A stretch of 64,000 nucleotides of DNA, taken from NCBI GenBank assembly GCA_900540345.1, contig UQFK01000001.1, forward strand, positions 207,501 through 271,500. Direction: 5' to 3'. This stretch comes from an uncultured Eggerthella sp. (GTDB lineage: Bacteria > Actinomycetota > Coriobacteriia > Coriobacteriales > Eggerthellaceae). The position numbers and the translations under genes are program-made. Below the pieces are notes generated by a model. It ran no database searches, was not told the origin of the DNA, and saw nothing but the letters and a program-made list of their open reading frames with translations. Position 1 is the first letter of the stretch. The number at the start of each line of letters is the position of its first letter. Positions 17,181-25,137 of this stretch are shown here, one piece after another.

Positions 17181-17711
17181 CTAGATCCTCGCCACCTGAT
17201 CGAAGGACAACTCAACAGGAGTTTCACGTCCAAAAATAGTGACCAGAACCTTAACCTTGCCCGATTCGGGCGATACCTCAGCAACGACACCGTCGAATTC
17301 TGCCATTGGGCCAGAAACAACCTTAACAGCATCTCCTACTTCGAGGATCGTAGAGGTCTTCTTTGGTGCTTCGCGGCTCGTACGCTTCATGATCTTGTTA
17401 TATTCCTCACGCGTAAGAGGCTCAGGATTACCCTGACTTCCAACAAACCCAGTAACACCGGGAGTATTGCGCACTGCAGCCCAGCTACGATCATCAAGAT
17501 CCATACGGACCAGAACGTAACCAGGAAGAACTTTCTTTTCGGTCTCTACCCTGCGGCCGCCCTCTTTGATCTCGGTGACCGATTCGGTAGGAATCTCGAT
17601 AGCGAAGACGCGATCTTCGAGACCAAGGCTTTCAATACGGGTCTCAAGGCTTTTCTTCACTTTATTCTCATAGCCTGAATAGGTGTGCAAGACATACCAT
17701 TTTTTGCTCAT
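17181..17711 (-). CDS. nusG: Transcription termination/antitermination factor NusG
   Basis: 176 residues: the N-terminal NGN domain (KKWYVLHTYSGYENKVKKSL, RVFAIEIPTE, VLPGYVLVRMDLDD) that binds RNA polymerase, and a C-terminal KOW domain (EVGDAVKVVSGPMAEFDGVV) that contacts S10 or Rho. It starts 5 bases after the secE stop and precedes rplK by 120 bases, the standard order. It couples transcription to translation or Rho termination. Confidence 0.98.
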   Translation of the reverse strand: MSKKWYVLHTYSGYENKVKKSLETRIESLGLEDRVFAIEIPTESVTEIKEGGRRVETEKKVLPGYVLVRMDLDDRSWAAVRNTPGVTGFVGSQGNPEPLTREEYNKIMKRTSREAPKKTSTILEVGDAVKVVSGPMAEFDGVVAEVSPESGKVKVLVTIFGRETPVELSFDQVARI

Positions 17712-17716
17712 AGGAC

Positions 17717-18118
17717 CTATGCTCCCAAACTAGAGATGGCAAACAGAAGCGGAGTGACGATCCAATCGTCAAGGATAAGGGTGAAGACGCCGAAGAACAG
17801 CAAAGCAACGATGACAACGCCTGTCCACTGCATAACATCCTGACGGCTTGGCCAGGTAACGCGACGCATTTCAGCGCGAACATCGAAGAAGAACTGGAAG
17901 CGGCGCTTCTTCGGCTTCGCTTCTTCCTGCTTGATCTGATAGTCCTGCAGGGCCTCTTGCTTTTCTTTTTCCTTCTTCTTGGCTTCCTTCTTCGCGAGAA
18001 GACCCTTCTTTTTAGGCTCTTCCTCGACAACTACATCAATCTCACGCTCTTGCGCGACCTTCTTAGCTGCCTTCTTCGCAGAAGCTTTCGCCTTTTGTGT
18101 TTTCGACTTCTTTGCCAT
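17717..18118 (-). CDS. secE: Preprotein translocase subunit SecE with charged N-terminal tail
   Basis: 133 residues. The conserved SecE core is at the C-terminus: amphipathic EMRRVTWPSRQDVMQW (about residues 83-98) and one membrane helix (about 99-122). It clamps SecY in the translocon. About 75 residues before the core form a Lys/Glu/Ala-rich tail, low in complexity and probably disordered or coiled coil; such tails are common in Actinobacteria. The start is ATG 18118 after AGGAAG; the open frame further upstream only crosses the tRNA-Trp gene. Followed directly by nusG. Confidence 0.96.
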   Translation of the reverse strand: MAKKSKTQKAKASAKKAAKKVAQEREIDVVVEEEPKKKGLLAKKEAKKKEKEKQEALQDYQIKQEEAKPKKRRFQFFFDVRAEMRRVTWPSRQDVMQWTGVVIVALLFFGVFTLILDDWIVTPLLFAISSLGA

Positions 18119-18196
18119 ACAACTTCCTGATCTGGAAATCCAACAGTCTATAACGCCAAACAAGCAGCTAAGAAGCTGCTCATTGAACAAGCTGGC

Positions 18197-18269
18197 AGGC
18201 CAGGAGGGACTCGAACCCCCAACATGCGGTTTTGGAGACCGCCGCTCTACCAATTGGAGCTACTGGCCT
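18197..18269 (-). tRNA. tRNA-Trp (anticodon CCA)
   Basis: Full cloverleaf on the minus strand: acceptor AGGCCAG/CTGGCCT, D arm, anticodon loop with CCA in TCTCCAAAA, T arm GGGGGTTCGAGTCCC. The CCA end is encoded (18193-18195). It sits between rpmG and secE, a common actinobacterial and firmicute position. Confidence 0.97.
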
Positions 18270-18297
18270 ATGTTACGCCTACTCTAAACTCCCTGAT

Positions 18298-18447
18298 CTA
18301 GCGAGTTTCCTTATGCATAGTGTGATGACCACACCATTTGCAATATTTCTTGAACTCAATACGATCAGGATTATTCTGCTTGTTTTTCTTGGTCGTATAG
18401 TTACGGCGCTTGCATTCAGTGCATGCCAAAGTGACCAACGTACGCAT
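18298..18447 (-). CDS. rpmG: 50S ribosomal protein L33, zinc-binding form
   Basis: 49 residues: MRTLVTLACTECKRRNYTT at the start, then KKNKQNNPDRIEFKKYCKWC and a short basic tail ending KETR. Two CxxC pairs (Cys9/Cys12 and the later CKWC) bind zinc, so this is the C+ paralogue. It is preceded by AAAGGAGAATTC and lies between tuf and tRNA-Trp, the conserved place before secE. Small enough to be missed by length cut-offs. Confidence 0.97.
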   Translation of the reverse strand: MRTLVTLACTECKRRNYTTKKNKQNNPDRIEFKKYCKWCGHHTMHKETR

Positions 18448-18503
18448 GAATTCTCCTTTAATTTTTATTCGTGCGCTTGTGTTTACACATGAACTTACGG
18501 ATA

Positions 18504-18529
18504 GCTAGGCCCGCCTAAGCGGGCCTAGC
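18504..18529 (-). other. Strong hairpin between tuf and rpmG
   Basis: Perfect 11-base stem GCTAGGCCCGC / GCGGGCCTAGC with a four-base loop, 25 bases after the tuf stop. No T run follows on either strand, so it may protect the 3' end of the tuf message or partly terminate, letting tuf exceed the downstream genes. Confidence 0.6.
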
Positions 18530-18553
18530 CAAACATTCTAGCAAAGGTTCGTG

Positions 18554-19756
18554 CTATTTGATGATCTTGGTAACACGACCGGAGCCAACGGTACGGCCAC
18601 CCTCGCGGATAGCGAAGCGAAGGCCTTCTTCCATAGCGATCGGATGAATGAGTTCGCCACGGAGCTCAACATTATCGCCAGGCATAACCATTTCGGTTCC
18701 CTCAGGAAGGTGTGCAACACCAGTAACGTCGGTGGTGCGGAAGTAGAACTGAGGACGATAGCCATCGAAGAATGGGGTGTGACGGCCGCCTTCTTCCTTG
18801 GTGAGGATGTAAACCTGACCCTCGAACTCGGTGTGAGGAGTAACAGAGCCTGGCTTGCAAAGAACCTGACCGCGGACAATATCTTCACGCTTAACGCCAC
18901 GGAGAAGACAACCGATGTTGTCGCCAGCCTGAGCCTCGTCGAGAAGCTTGCGGAACATCTCGATGCCCGTGCAAACGGTCTTCTCGGTTTCCTTGATACC
19001 AACGATCTCGAGTTCGTCGTTGACATGAAGAACGCCACGCTCAACACGACCAGTAGCAACCGTACCACGACCGGTGATGGTCATGGTGTCTTCAACAGCC
19101 ATAAGGAATGGCTTGTCGACATCGCGCTCTGGGGTCGGGATGTAGCTGTCAACAGCGTCCATGAGCTCCCAGATCTTGTCCTGATATGCAGCATCGCCTT
19201 CGAGAGCCTTGAGAGCAGAACCACGAATGATCGGGGTGTCATCTCCAGGGAACTCATAAGAGGAGAGAAGTTCACGAACTTCCATCTCAACGAGCTCGAG
19301 GAGCTCTTCGTCGTCGACCATGTCGCACTTGTTCAGGAATACGACGATGTAAGGAACGCCGACCTGACGAGCGAGAAGAATGTGCTCACGAGTCTGAGCC
19401 ATAGGACCGTCAGTAGCAGCGATAACAAGGATAGCGCCGTCCATCTGAGCAGCACCGGTGATCATGTTCTTGACGTAGTCAGCATGGCCCGGGCAGTCGA
19501 CGTGTGCATAGTGACGGGTGTCAGTTTCGTACTCGATATGAGCGATGGAGATGGTAATACCACGCTCACGCTCTTCAGGAGCCTTATCGATGTCTTCGAA
19601 TGCGGTGAAGTCTGCAGTTGCAGAACCATGAGAACCATCATTCGAAGAAAGGGTCTTAGAAATTGCCGCAGTCAGCGTGGTCTTGCCGTGGTCAACGTGA
19701 CCGATGGTACCGATGTTGACATGTGGCTTAGTACGCTCGAACTTTTCTTTAGCCAT
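18554..19756 (-). CDS. tuf: Elongation factor Tu
   Basis: 400 residues. GTPase motifs GHVDHGKT (19-26), DCPGHADYV and NKCD are present, followed by the two beta-barrel domains; the C-terminus ends VGSGRVTKIIK. It brings aminoacyl-tRNA to the ribosome. It is the first protein gene after three tRNA genes (Met, Thr, Tyr), with which it probably shares the promoter near 20150. In many bacteria tuf follows fusA; here the fusA unit (51.6 kb) has no tuf, so this may be the only copy. Confidence 0.99.
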   Translation of the reverse strand: MAKEKFERTKPHVNIGTIGHVDHGKTTLTAAISKTLSSNDGSHGSATADFTAFEDIDKAPEERERGITISIAHIEYETDTRHYAHVDCPGHADYVKNMITGAAQMDGAILVIAATDGPMAQTREHILLARQVGVPYIVVFLNKCDMVDDEELLELVEMEVRELLSSYEFPGDDTPIIRGSALKALEGDAAYQDKIWELMDAVDSYIPTPERDVDKPFLMAVEDTMTITGRGTVATGRVERGVLHVNDELEIVGIKETEKTVCTGIEMFRKLLDEAQAGDNIGCLLRGVKREDIVRGQVLCKPGSVTPHTEFEGQVYILTKEEGGRHTPFFDGYRPQFYFRTTDVTGVAHLPEGTEMVMPGDNVELRGELIHPIAMEEGLRFAIREGGRTVGSGRVTKIIK

Positions 19757-19825
19757 TCCGTCCTCCTTAAAAGGTTGATGTAGGAATTTACAAAAAGCTT
19801 ACGGGATGTAAGCGAATGAATTTGG

Positions 19826-19899
19826 TAGCGGTGACTGGATTCGAACCAGTGACGCCACGGGTATGAACCGTGTGCTCTGACCACCTGAGCTACACCGCC
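19826..19899 (-). tRNA. tRNA-Met (anticodon CAT), elongator type
   Basis: Acceptor GGCGGTG/CACCGCT, anticodon loop TTCATAC, T loop GGTTCGAATCC; CCA encoded at 19823-19825. The first base pairs normally (G-T), unlike an initiator tRNA, so elongator Met is preferred; an Ile2 tRNA with modified C34 cannot be excluded. Confidence 0.92.
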
Positions 19900-19907
19900 A
19901 AAACTGG

Positions 19908-19980
19908 TGCCCACAAGCAGACTTGAACTGCTGACCTCTTCGTTACCAACGAAGTGCTCTACCGGCTGAGCTATGTGGGC
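19908..19980 (-). tRNA. tRNA-Thr (anticodon GGT)
   Basis: Acceptor GCCCACA/TGTGGGC, anticodon loop TTGGTAA, T arm AGTTCAAGTCT; CCA encoded at 19905-19907. Eight bases from tRNA-Met. Confidence 0.96.
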
Positions 19981-19987
19981 AAAATGG

Positions 19988-20069
19988 TGGAAGTGCAAGG
20001 ATTCGAACCTTGGAAGGCTGAGCCAACGGGTTTACAGCCCGTCCCATTTGACCGCTTTGGTACACTTCC
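19988..20069 (-). tRNA. tRNA-Tyr (anticodon GTA)
   Basis: 82-base class II tRNA with acceptor GGAAGTG/CACTTCC, anticodon loop CTGTAAA, a long variable arm (GGCTCAGCCTTCC) and T loop GGTTCGAATCC; CCA encoded at 19985-19987. First gene of the tRNA-tuf transcript. Confidence 0.96.
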
Positions 20070-20145
20070 ATAATTTCGCTTGTATCATGTGTAATTTTCA
20101 AGCTGCCTGCTCAAATGAACCAGCTCGGTTCAATCGAGCAAAAGA

Positions 20146-20174
20146 ATAATAGGTGAGGAAAAGTTTTATGTCAA
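20146..20174 (-). promoter_or_regulatory. Promoter of the tRNA-Tyr/Thr/Met-tuf-secE-nusG-rplKA unit
   Basis: TTGACA, exactly 17 bases, TATTAT on the minus strand: the best consensus promoter in the window. Expected start near 20139, 70 bases before tRNA-Tyr. A hairpin with arms GCTC..TGAACC / GGTTCA..GAGC (20108-20138) lies at the very start of the transcript. Confidence 0.85.
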
Positions 20175-20475
20175 CACTTACCACGCCCCCGTGCGTGTCT
20201 ACGCTCTTCCTATATGTGATCAAGCTTATAACGTGTATTTCTCCAGTTCACAGCGCATTTCACACAGTTGAACGAGAGGTCTTCAAAGTCATCATTGCAG
20301 GCCTGGGCTGGTTTTTCATCCTCAATTCAGCAAAAAATTATGCACGAATTTTCGACAAACGGTTCGAGCATGAAACACCCCATGGAGCGCCCCTGATCCG
20401 CATGCCCGATATCACGTCCAACATGGTACCTGACACAGTTGTTTTACCTCAAAACCAAAAGACTCTTTGGGCTCC

Positions 20476-20678
20476 TTTTGCAGCGAAAGAGCATTTTTTT
20501 TTGCAAGGGATCTGCGGTTGTATACACATCAAAAACCTACTAATAAAATCTGAACTGGTGTTTTGCAAAACAAGCAATGCTGATCTGGAGAAAACTTGCT
20601 TTACAGTCCCTCTAAACGCGAGGTTTGTGCATATAAACGCAAAACTGCTGCAAAAAAACTGAGTCTTTGCTGCAAAAC
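20476..20678 (+). repeat. Inverted-arm dispersed element, copy 1
   Basis: About 203 bp. The left arm (20476-20527) is the reverse complement of the family unit, ending GTATACAC; the right arm (20627-20678) begins GTGCATATAAACGC and ends GCTGCAAAA. The 99-base centre holds the family motif GAACTGGTGTTTT about 24 bases from the left arm, which sets the orientation. The unit consensus over eight arms is GTGCATACAAGCGCAAATCT, then CTTGCA, about 17 variable bases, then GCTGCAAAA. It sits in a 970-base gap between the tuf promoter and putP. No protein-coding gene in this gap is convincing. Confidence 0.8.
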
Positions 20679-21042
20679 GACTAGATGATCACCGAAAACA
20701 AGCACAGCTAAGCATAAGAGAGAAACATAATGCGATAGAAACACGAAACACAAGAGCGATGCACTCACGCAAGGTCAGTACGAAACAGAAAACGATACGC
20801 GACATGAGGGCAACATTGAGCTCAACAAACGACCCGATCAAATGATCGGGTCGTTATCGCATTCTTCACTTATTAAAATGTAAAGCTCTTTAGAGAGGGT
20901 TGCCCGTGTTTGGCTTTAAACAAAACTGTCTAGGCAAGACTGCTAAATAGAAGCACCTCCGTCTCGAACATAGTTCTTGCACGCCACCACCGAGCAGAAT
21001 TGCTTCCATCAAAAGTTCCTCAAATGAGGCAACAAGCCTCCC
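20679..21042. other. Gene-free stretch after putP
   Basis: Apart from the perfect hairpin at 20829-20854 I see no gene, RNA or repeat here. All six frames are short and lack ribosome sites. It is the 3' side of putP. Confidence 0.5.
20829..20854 (-). terminator. Hairpin downstream of putP
   Basis: Perfect 12-base arms ACGACCCGATCA / TGATCGGGTCGT, followed on the minus strand by TTGTTGAG. The T run is weak, but this is the only strong hairpin after putP (190 bases on). Confidence 0.55.
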
Positions 21043-22605
21043 CTAGCAATCCGCCTGCATATAGGAATCGAATTCTTCTTCGATCTCCTTCGACGGCTTT
21101 GCTGTGAGCTTAGACACAACGATGATAACAATGAAGCTCAGGATAAAGCATGGCAGCAGTTCGTAGACCGCGAAGATGCCACCAAGCGGCTTGATGAGCT
21201 CATGCCAAACCACAACACCGATCGCGCCTGTAAGCATGCCTGCGATCGCGCCAGGAAGATTCGTGCGTTTCCAATACAGCGCAAGCAGCATGAGCGGACC
21301 AAATGCAGCGCCGAAACCAGCCCAAGCATATGAAACGACCTGGAAGATGATCGAGTTCTCGTCGATAGCAATGAAGATACCAAAGAGCAAAATGACAACG
21401 AGTGTAATACGTGCCACGATCATGACTTGCGCATCAGTCGCATTCTTCTTGATAAGACCACGGAAGATGTTTTCTGCTACCGCCGATCCAGAAATAAGCA
21501 GATAAGAAGAGGATGAGGACATAGCGGCTGCAAAGATGCCCGAAACCACCAAACCACACATGAAGGAAGGCAAGAGCATCTGAGCGAGTACGATAAAGAT
21601 GTTCTCAGCTGCAGAATTCGTAAGGAATTCCGTTGGCATAACTGCTCTGCCTATCAAGCCAATAGCGACTGCACAGAAAAGCGAGATGATAACCCAAACC
21701 ACTGCAATAATGCGTGATTTCTTGATCTCGTCGGAGTTCTTCACTGACATAAAACGCACGAGCACCTGAGGCATGCCGAAATAGCCAAGACCCCACGCTA
21801 AACAGGAAATGATCGCGATGATGCCATATTCAGTAGGCTCGCCGAATGCAGGTAGGCCATCGACAATGAGTTGATTGCCGTTCGTATCAACGATCGGCAC
21901 TGCTTGCTGCGTGCCATCAAGAAAGCCGGGTAAAGATTGCAAGAATGCAACTGTGTTTTCAACACCACCAGCAGAAGCGACCGACCCGACGAACACGATG
22001 ACCAGAGCGCAGATCATGATCGTACCCTGGATAAGGTCGGTTGTAGAGACTGCGAGATAGCCACCAACGAAGGTGTAAAGAAAGACGACAAGCGCACCGA
22101 GAACCATCATAGTGGCGTAATCAAGCCCGAACAATGTAGCGAAGAGCTTGCCACATGTCACAAAGCATGAGCCCACATAGATACTAAAGAAAAGCAAGAT
22201 GATGACTGCCGCGATAGTCATGAGAATGTGCTTTTTGTCGTGAAAACGATTTGAGAAGAAGTCGGGAATAGTGATGGCATTACCTGCCACCTCGGAGTAC
22301 TTGCGCAGACGTTTTGCTACAAACTTCCAGTTCAAGTAAGTGCCAATAGCAAGACCGACCGCTGTCCAGACCGCCTCGTTGGCGCCGCAGAAATAAGCAA
22401 GACCCGGCAGACCCATGAGCAAATAGCCTGACATATCTGAGGCTTCAGCAGACAGCGCGGTAAGCCACGGACCTAAGCTTCGGCCGCCCAAAAAGTATTC
22501 TTCAGTGGAGCGGTTCGACTTCTTTGCATAAATGAAGCCGATGATGACCACCACGATGAAGTAGAGCAGCATTGCGAACAATACCCAAAAATCACCCGTA
22601 ATCAT
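21043..22605 (-). CDS. putP: Sodium/proline symporter PutP
   Basis: 520 residues, about 13 membrane segments, of the sodium:solute symporter family. Diagnostic segments: STEEYFLGGRSLGPWLTALS after the first helix, SAEASDMSGYLLMGLPGLAY, and the sodium-site region SGIFAAAMSSSSSYLL. These match PutP-type proline carriers. The C-terminus is acidic (KEIEEEFDSYMQADC). It takes up proline with sodium, a useful nutrient for an amino-acid fermenter. It is a single gene divergent from the aminotransferase; no proline-degradation gene lies nearby. Confidence 0.92.
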   Translation of the reverse strand: MITGDFWVLFAMLLYFIVVVIIGFIYAKKSNRSTEEYFLGGRSLGPWLTALSAEASDMSGYLLMGLPGLAYFCGANEAVWTAVGLAIGTYLNWKFVAKRLRKYSEVAGNAITIPDFFSNRFHDKKHILMTIAAVIILLFFSIYVGSCFVTCGKLFATLFGLDYATMMVLGALVVFLYTFVGGYLAVSTTDLIQGTIMICALVIVFVGSVASAGGVENTVAFLQSLPGFLDGTQQAVPIVDTNGNQLIVDGLPAFGEPTEYGIIAIISCLAWGLGYFGMPQVLVRFMSVKNSDEIKKSRIIAVVWVIISLFCAVAIGLIGRAVMPTEFLTNSAAENIFIVLAQMLLPSFMCGLVVSGIFAAAMSSSSSYLLISGSAVAENIFRGLIKKNATDAQVMIVARITLVVILLFGIFIAIDENSIIFQVVSYAWAGFGAAFGPLMLLALYWKRTNLPGAIAGMLTGAIGVVVWHELIKPLGGIFAVYELLPCFILSFIVIIVVSKLTAKPSKEIEEEFDSYMQADC

Positions 22606-22658
22606 GTATCTCTCTTTCTTTTATTCAGCAGTTATCCTTTGGAAATTCACCGCAGCGG

Positions 22659-22666
22659 ATTATACT
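22659..22666. promoter_or_regulatory. Overlapping -10 boxes between putP and the aminotransferase gene
   Basis: On the minus strand TATAAT lies 54 bases before putP; on the plus strand the same spot reads TATACT, 74 bases before the aminotransferase start. Neither has a strong -35. The overlap would make the two promoters compete. Confidence 0.4.
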
Positions 22667-22739
22667 CTAAGCATCGCCTATAAGATGTGTTTGCACATGT
22701 TAAATTCTGCATGTGGGACGTAATACGAAAGGAAAAGGC

Positions 22740-24029
22740 ATGTCGACCTACGAAGAAATGACACGCGAGGAACTACTCAGCCTTAAAGAGGCGCTGCAAA
22801 AAGAATACGACGAATACTGCGCGCTGAACCTGTCTTTGAACATGGCGCGTGGCAAACCGGCACAAGATCAGCTCGATCTGTCCATGCCGATGCTCGATGT
22901 CATTTCCTCTCAATCCGACTGCGTCGACCAAGACGGAACTGATCTTCGCAATTACGGTATCCTCGACGGTATTCCTGAAGCAAAGGCATTGATGGCCTCC
23001 GTGCTGGACGATGATCCAGAAAATGTAATCGTATTTGGCAACTCAAGCTTGAATATCATGTACGATACCGTGATGCGTTGCTGGGTATTCGGCACGCTCG
23101 GCGCAAAGCCTTGGAGCGAGCTTGATGAGGTGAAATTCCTCTGCCCCGTTCCTGGGTATGACCGTCATTTCGGTGTGACCGAAGCATTCGGCATCAAGAT
23201 GATCCCCGTGCCGATGGGCGAAGATGGCCCCGATATGGATGTGGTCCGCGATCTGGTGGCAAACGATGCAAGCGTGAAGGGTATCTGGTGCGTGCCAAAA
23301 TACTCGAATCCAGGTGGAGCCACCTATTCTGATGAAGTGGTACGTGCATTGGCCTCTATGCCAACTGCTGCTGAAGATTTCCGAATCTTTTGGGATAATG
23401 CCTATGCCGTACATCATCTCTATGATGACATTGCCGAACAGGATCAGCTACTCGATATCGCTCAAGCATGCATTGAAGCTGACCAACCGAATCGCTATTT
23501 CAAGTTCGGATCGACTTCGAAAGTAACTCTGCCAGGCGCAGGTGTAGCAGCTATGGCTGCGAGCTCCGAGAATATTGCAGATATCAAGGCGCACCTTGGC
23601 GTACAGACTATCGGCTACGATAAGATCAACCAGCTCCGTCATGTCGAGTTCCTAAAGGATGCTGATGGTATCGCGGCTCATATGGCAAAGCATGCAGCAA
23701 TCATCCGCCCGAAATTCGAGCTCGTGTTAAAGACGCTTTCTGATGGACTCGAGGAAACTGGCTGTGGCTCATGGAGCAATCCACGCGGTGGCTACTTTAT
23801 CTCGTTCGATGCACCTGAAGGCACAGCAAAGCGCATCGTCTCGCTCGCGAAGGACGCTGGTGTAACTATGACAGGTGCTGGTGCAACCTATCCTTACAAG
23901 AATGATCCTGCGGATTCCAACATTCGCATCGCCCCTACCCTTCCCCCGCTCGAAGAGCTCGACCAGGCGATGAAGGTATTCGTTACCTGCGTGAAGCTTG
24001 CTGCCGTCGAAAAGCTGCTCGAAGACTAG
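22740..24029 (+). CDS. PLP-dependent aspartate-type aminotransferase (AspT/PF12897 branch)
   Basis: 429 residues, class I fold. The PLP lysine is in FGSTSKVTLPGAGVAAM, the pocket Asp-Tyr-type contacts in RIFWDNAYAVHH, and the substrate Arg near SNIRIAPTLPPLEEL. The N-terminal half (LNMARGKPAQDQLDLSMPML, NSSLNIMYD, CPVPGYDRHF) is characteristic of the actinobacterial AspT-like aminotransferases often annotated MocR-related, but there is no DNA-binding domain. Likely reaction: transfer of an amino group between aspartate and 2-oxoglutarate. Start at 22740 because AAAGGAAAAGGC precedes it; an in-frame GTG at 22713 would put that site inside the gene. Confidence 0.88.
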   Translation: MSTYEEMTREELLSLKEALQKEYDEYCALNLSLNMARGKPAQDQLDLSMPMLDVISSQSDCVDQDGTDLRNYGILDGIPEAKALMASVLDDDPENVIVFGNSSLNIMYDTVMRCWVFGTLGAKPWSELDEVKFLCPVPGYDRHFGVTEAFGIKMIPVPMGEDGPDMDVVRDLVANDASVKGIWCVPKYSNPGGATYSDEVVRALASMPTAAEDFRIFWDNAYAVHHLYDDIAEQDQLLDIAQACIEADQPNRYFKFGSTSKVTLPGAGVAAMAASSENIADIKAHLGVQTIGYDKINQLRHVEFLKDADGIAAHMAKHAAIIRPKFELVLKTLSDGLEETGCGSWSNPRGGYFISFDAPEGTAKRIVSLAKDAGVTMTGAGATYPYKNDPADSNIRIAPTLPPLEELDQAMKVFVTCVKLAAVEKLLED

Positions 24030-24051
24030 TTCCTGCAACTTACAACTTTGC

Positions 24052-24106
24052 GTGAAGCCTGTGAGTTATCTGCACTTGTGTATCAGCTCGCAGGCTTCAC
24101 TCTTCT
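24052..24106 (+). terminator. Terminator after the aminotransferase gene
   Basis: Fourteen-base arms GTGAAGCCTGTGAG / CTCGCAGGCTTCAC (one G-T pair) with a 21-base loop and a short pyrimidine tail TCTTCTC, 22 bases after the stop. Confidence 0.65.
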
Positions 24107-24165
24107 CAGTGAATCTCACCCTTCTCAGTGAATCCCATCCTTCTCAGTGAATCCCATCCTTCTCA
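24102..24165. repeat. Three tandem 19-bp repeats plus a partial fourth
   Basis: CTTCTCAGTGAATC(T/C)CA(C/T)C repeats at 24102, 24121 and 24140 with period 19, and a partial copy CTTCTCA at 24159. The second and third copies are identical. The array abuts the second inverted-arm element directly. Confidence 0.9.
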
Positions 24166-24362
24166 TGCAGCGATACCGGATATTTTTGCTTGAGATTTTC
24201 GGTCGTAAGCACGGTCAACCTATCATCTGAAAACTGCGAGCTGGGGTTTTATGATTGTAGAAAAAATCAGAGAGGCATTTCGGCCCGTTTTGGACTGAAA
24301 ATGCCTCTTTTTGTACTTACAAGCGAAAATACGATGCAATTTTTAACGATTTTACTGCGCAG
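24166..24362 (+). repeat. Inverted-arm dispersed element, copy 2
   Basis: Left arm 24166-24212 (reverse unit, ending GTAAGCAC), right arm from 24313 (GTACTTACAAGCGAAAAT, then GATGCA). The centre is 100 bases and carries GAGCTGGGGTTTT about 24 bases from the left arm, the same place as in copy 1. This is the most diverged copy. A terminator-like hairpin (24271-24313) lies in its centre, which the other copies do not share base for base. Confidence 0.72.
24271..24313 (+). terminator. Intrinsic terminator inside element copy 2
   Basis: Perfect ten-base arms AGAGGCATTT / AAATGCCTCT followed by TTTTTG. It could back up the aminotransferase terminator, or be a product of the element. Confidence 0.65.
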
Positions 24363-24432
24363 CCTGCACATCGAACATCCTGTAAACATTCATGTTTCGA
24401 AATAGATATCAAACCAAAGCAAGTGAATATAA

Positions 24433-24479
24433 TAAAAAAAGATACTCCCACAAAAGGAGCCTCAACAAAGTGGAGTATC
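24433..24479 (-). terminator. Minus-strand terminator upstream of the gamma-carbonic anhydrase gene
   Basis: Arms GATACTCC(C)AC / GTGGAGTATC with an 18-base loop; the run of T residues lies on the minus strand (plus strand AAAAAAA at 24434-24440). No minus-strand gene starts nearby; the only candidate transcript is read-through from the HAD gene at 25138-25806, antisense across 24525-25088. Confidence 0.6.
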
Positions 24480-24524
24480 TTCATGAAGGATCCTTTTTAT
24501 AGAGCATTTTGAGAAGGAGTTACC

Positions 24525-25088
24525 ATGAAGCTGAACGACGTGAAACTCGATCCGAATTGCTACATCGCTCAAAACTGCACGCTATTGGGCGACGTTAAGA
24601 TCGGTGAGCATTCTTCAGTGTTCCCCGGTGCTCGTGCCCCTATCACGATCGGCAAGAACAGCAATATTCAAGAGAATTGTGTGCTTCACGTTGACTTCGG
24701 TCTACCCTGCACGATCGGCGACAACGTGACCGTTGGACATAATGCGATCGTTCACTGTGCAACCATCGGCGACAACACTATCGTTGGCATGGGCTCGGTC
24801 ATACTGGACGGTGCGGTCGTGAGTAGAGAGTGCGTTATTGGCGCGGGCGCAGTAGTGCCAAAAGGCATGCAGGTTCCCGATGGCTCATTAGTGCTCGGTG
24901 TTCCAGCAAAGGTAAAAGGGCCGATCAGCGAGGAGCAGCGTGCCTACAATCAAACTTCGGCCGACGATTACGAGGCGAATGCGCGCGAGCTTGTTGAACT
25001 TGGCTTCTTTTCTATGGGTAAAGATATTCCGCGCGATCTACCAAACATTCGCCTTCAGGAGCAGTACGACTATCAGTGCTGGCGCTAG
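24525..25088 (+). CDS. Gamma-carbonic anhydrase-like hexapeptide-repeat protein
   Basis: 187 residues with a left-handed beta-helix made of hexapeptide repeats (PNCYIAQNCTLLGDVKIGEH through IGAGAVVPKGMQVPDGSLV) and a short C-terminal helix. Zinc-type histidines appear in CVLHVD, VTVGHNAIVHCATIG, matching the trimeric gamma-carbonic anhydrase/YrdA/PaaY group. Many members have weak or no anhydrase activity, so the function is uncertain. GAGAAGGAG precedes the start. It converges on the HAD gene with only 49 bases between and no clear terminator there. Confidence 0.85.
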   Translation: MKLNDVKLDPNCYIAQNCTLLGDVKIGEHSSVFPGARAPITIGKNSNIQENCVLHVDFGLPCTIGDNVTVGHNAIVHCATIGDNTIVGMGSVILDGAVVSRECVIGAGAVVPKGMQVPDGSLVLGVPAKVKGPISEEQRAYNQTSADDYEANARELVELGFFSMGKDIPRDLPNIRLQEQYDYQCWR

Positions 25089-25137
25089 CGCATGAGATCA
25101 ATGAATAAAGCTCTGCTTTGACTCTGGCACAAGCATC

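Noticed and set aside
18504..18529. Full terminator between tuf and rpmG
   Set aside because: The stem is strong but neither strand has a T run, and rpmG, secE and nusG need read-through; listed only as a hairpin.
18551..19783. A 410-codon plus-strand frame covering the whole tuf gene
   Set aside because: It is the antisense of EF-Tu; long antisense frames are expected from its strongly biased codons. No ribosome site, no family resemblance.
20153..20662. A 169-codon plus-strand frame upstream of the tRNA-tuf unit
   Set aside because: It begins inside the tuf promoter, runs through element copy 1 and has low-complexity, non-protein-like composition.
20476..20678. CRISPR array
   Set aside because: The repeats are inverted pairs at scattered loci with no regular direct-repeat and spacer pattern and no cas genes in the window.
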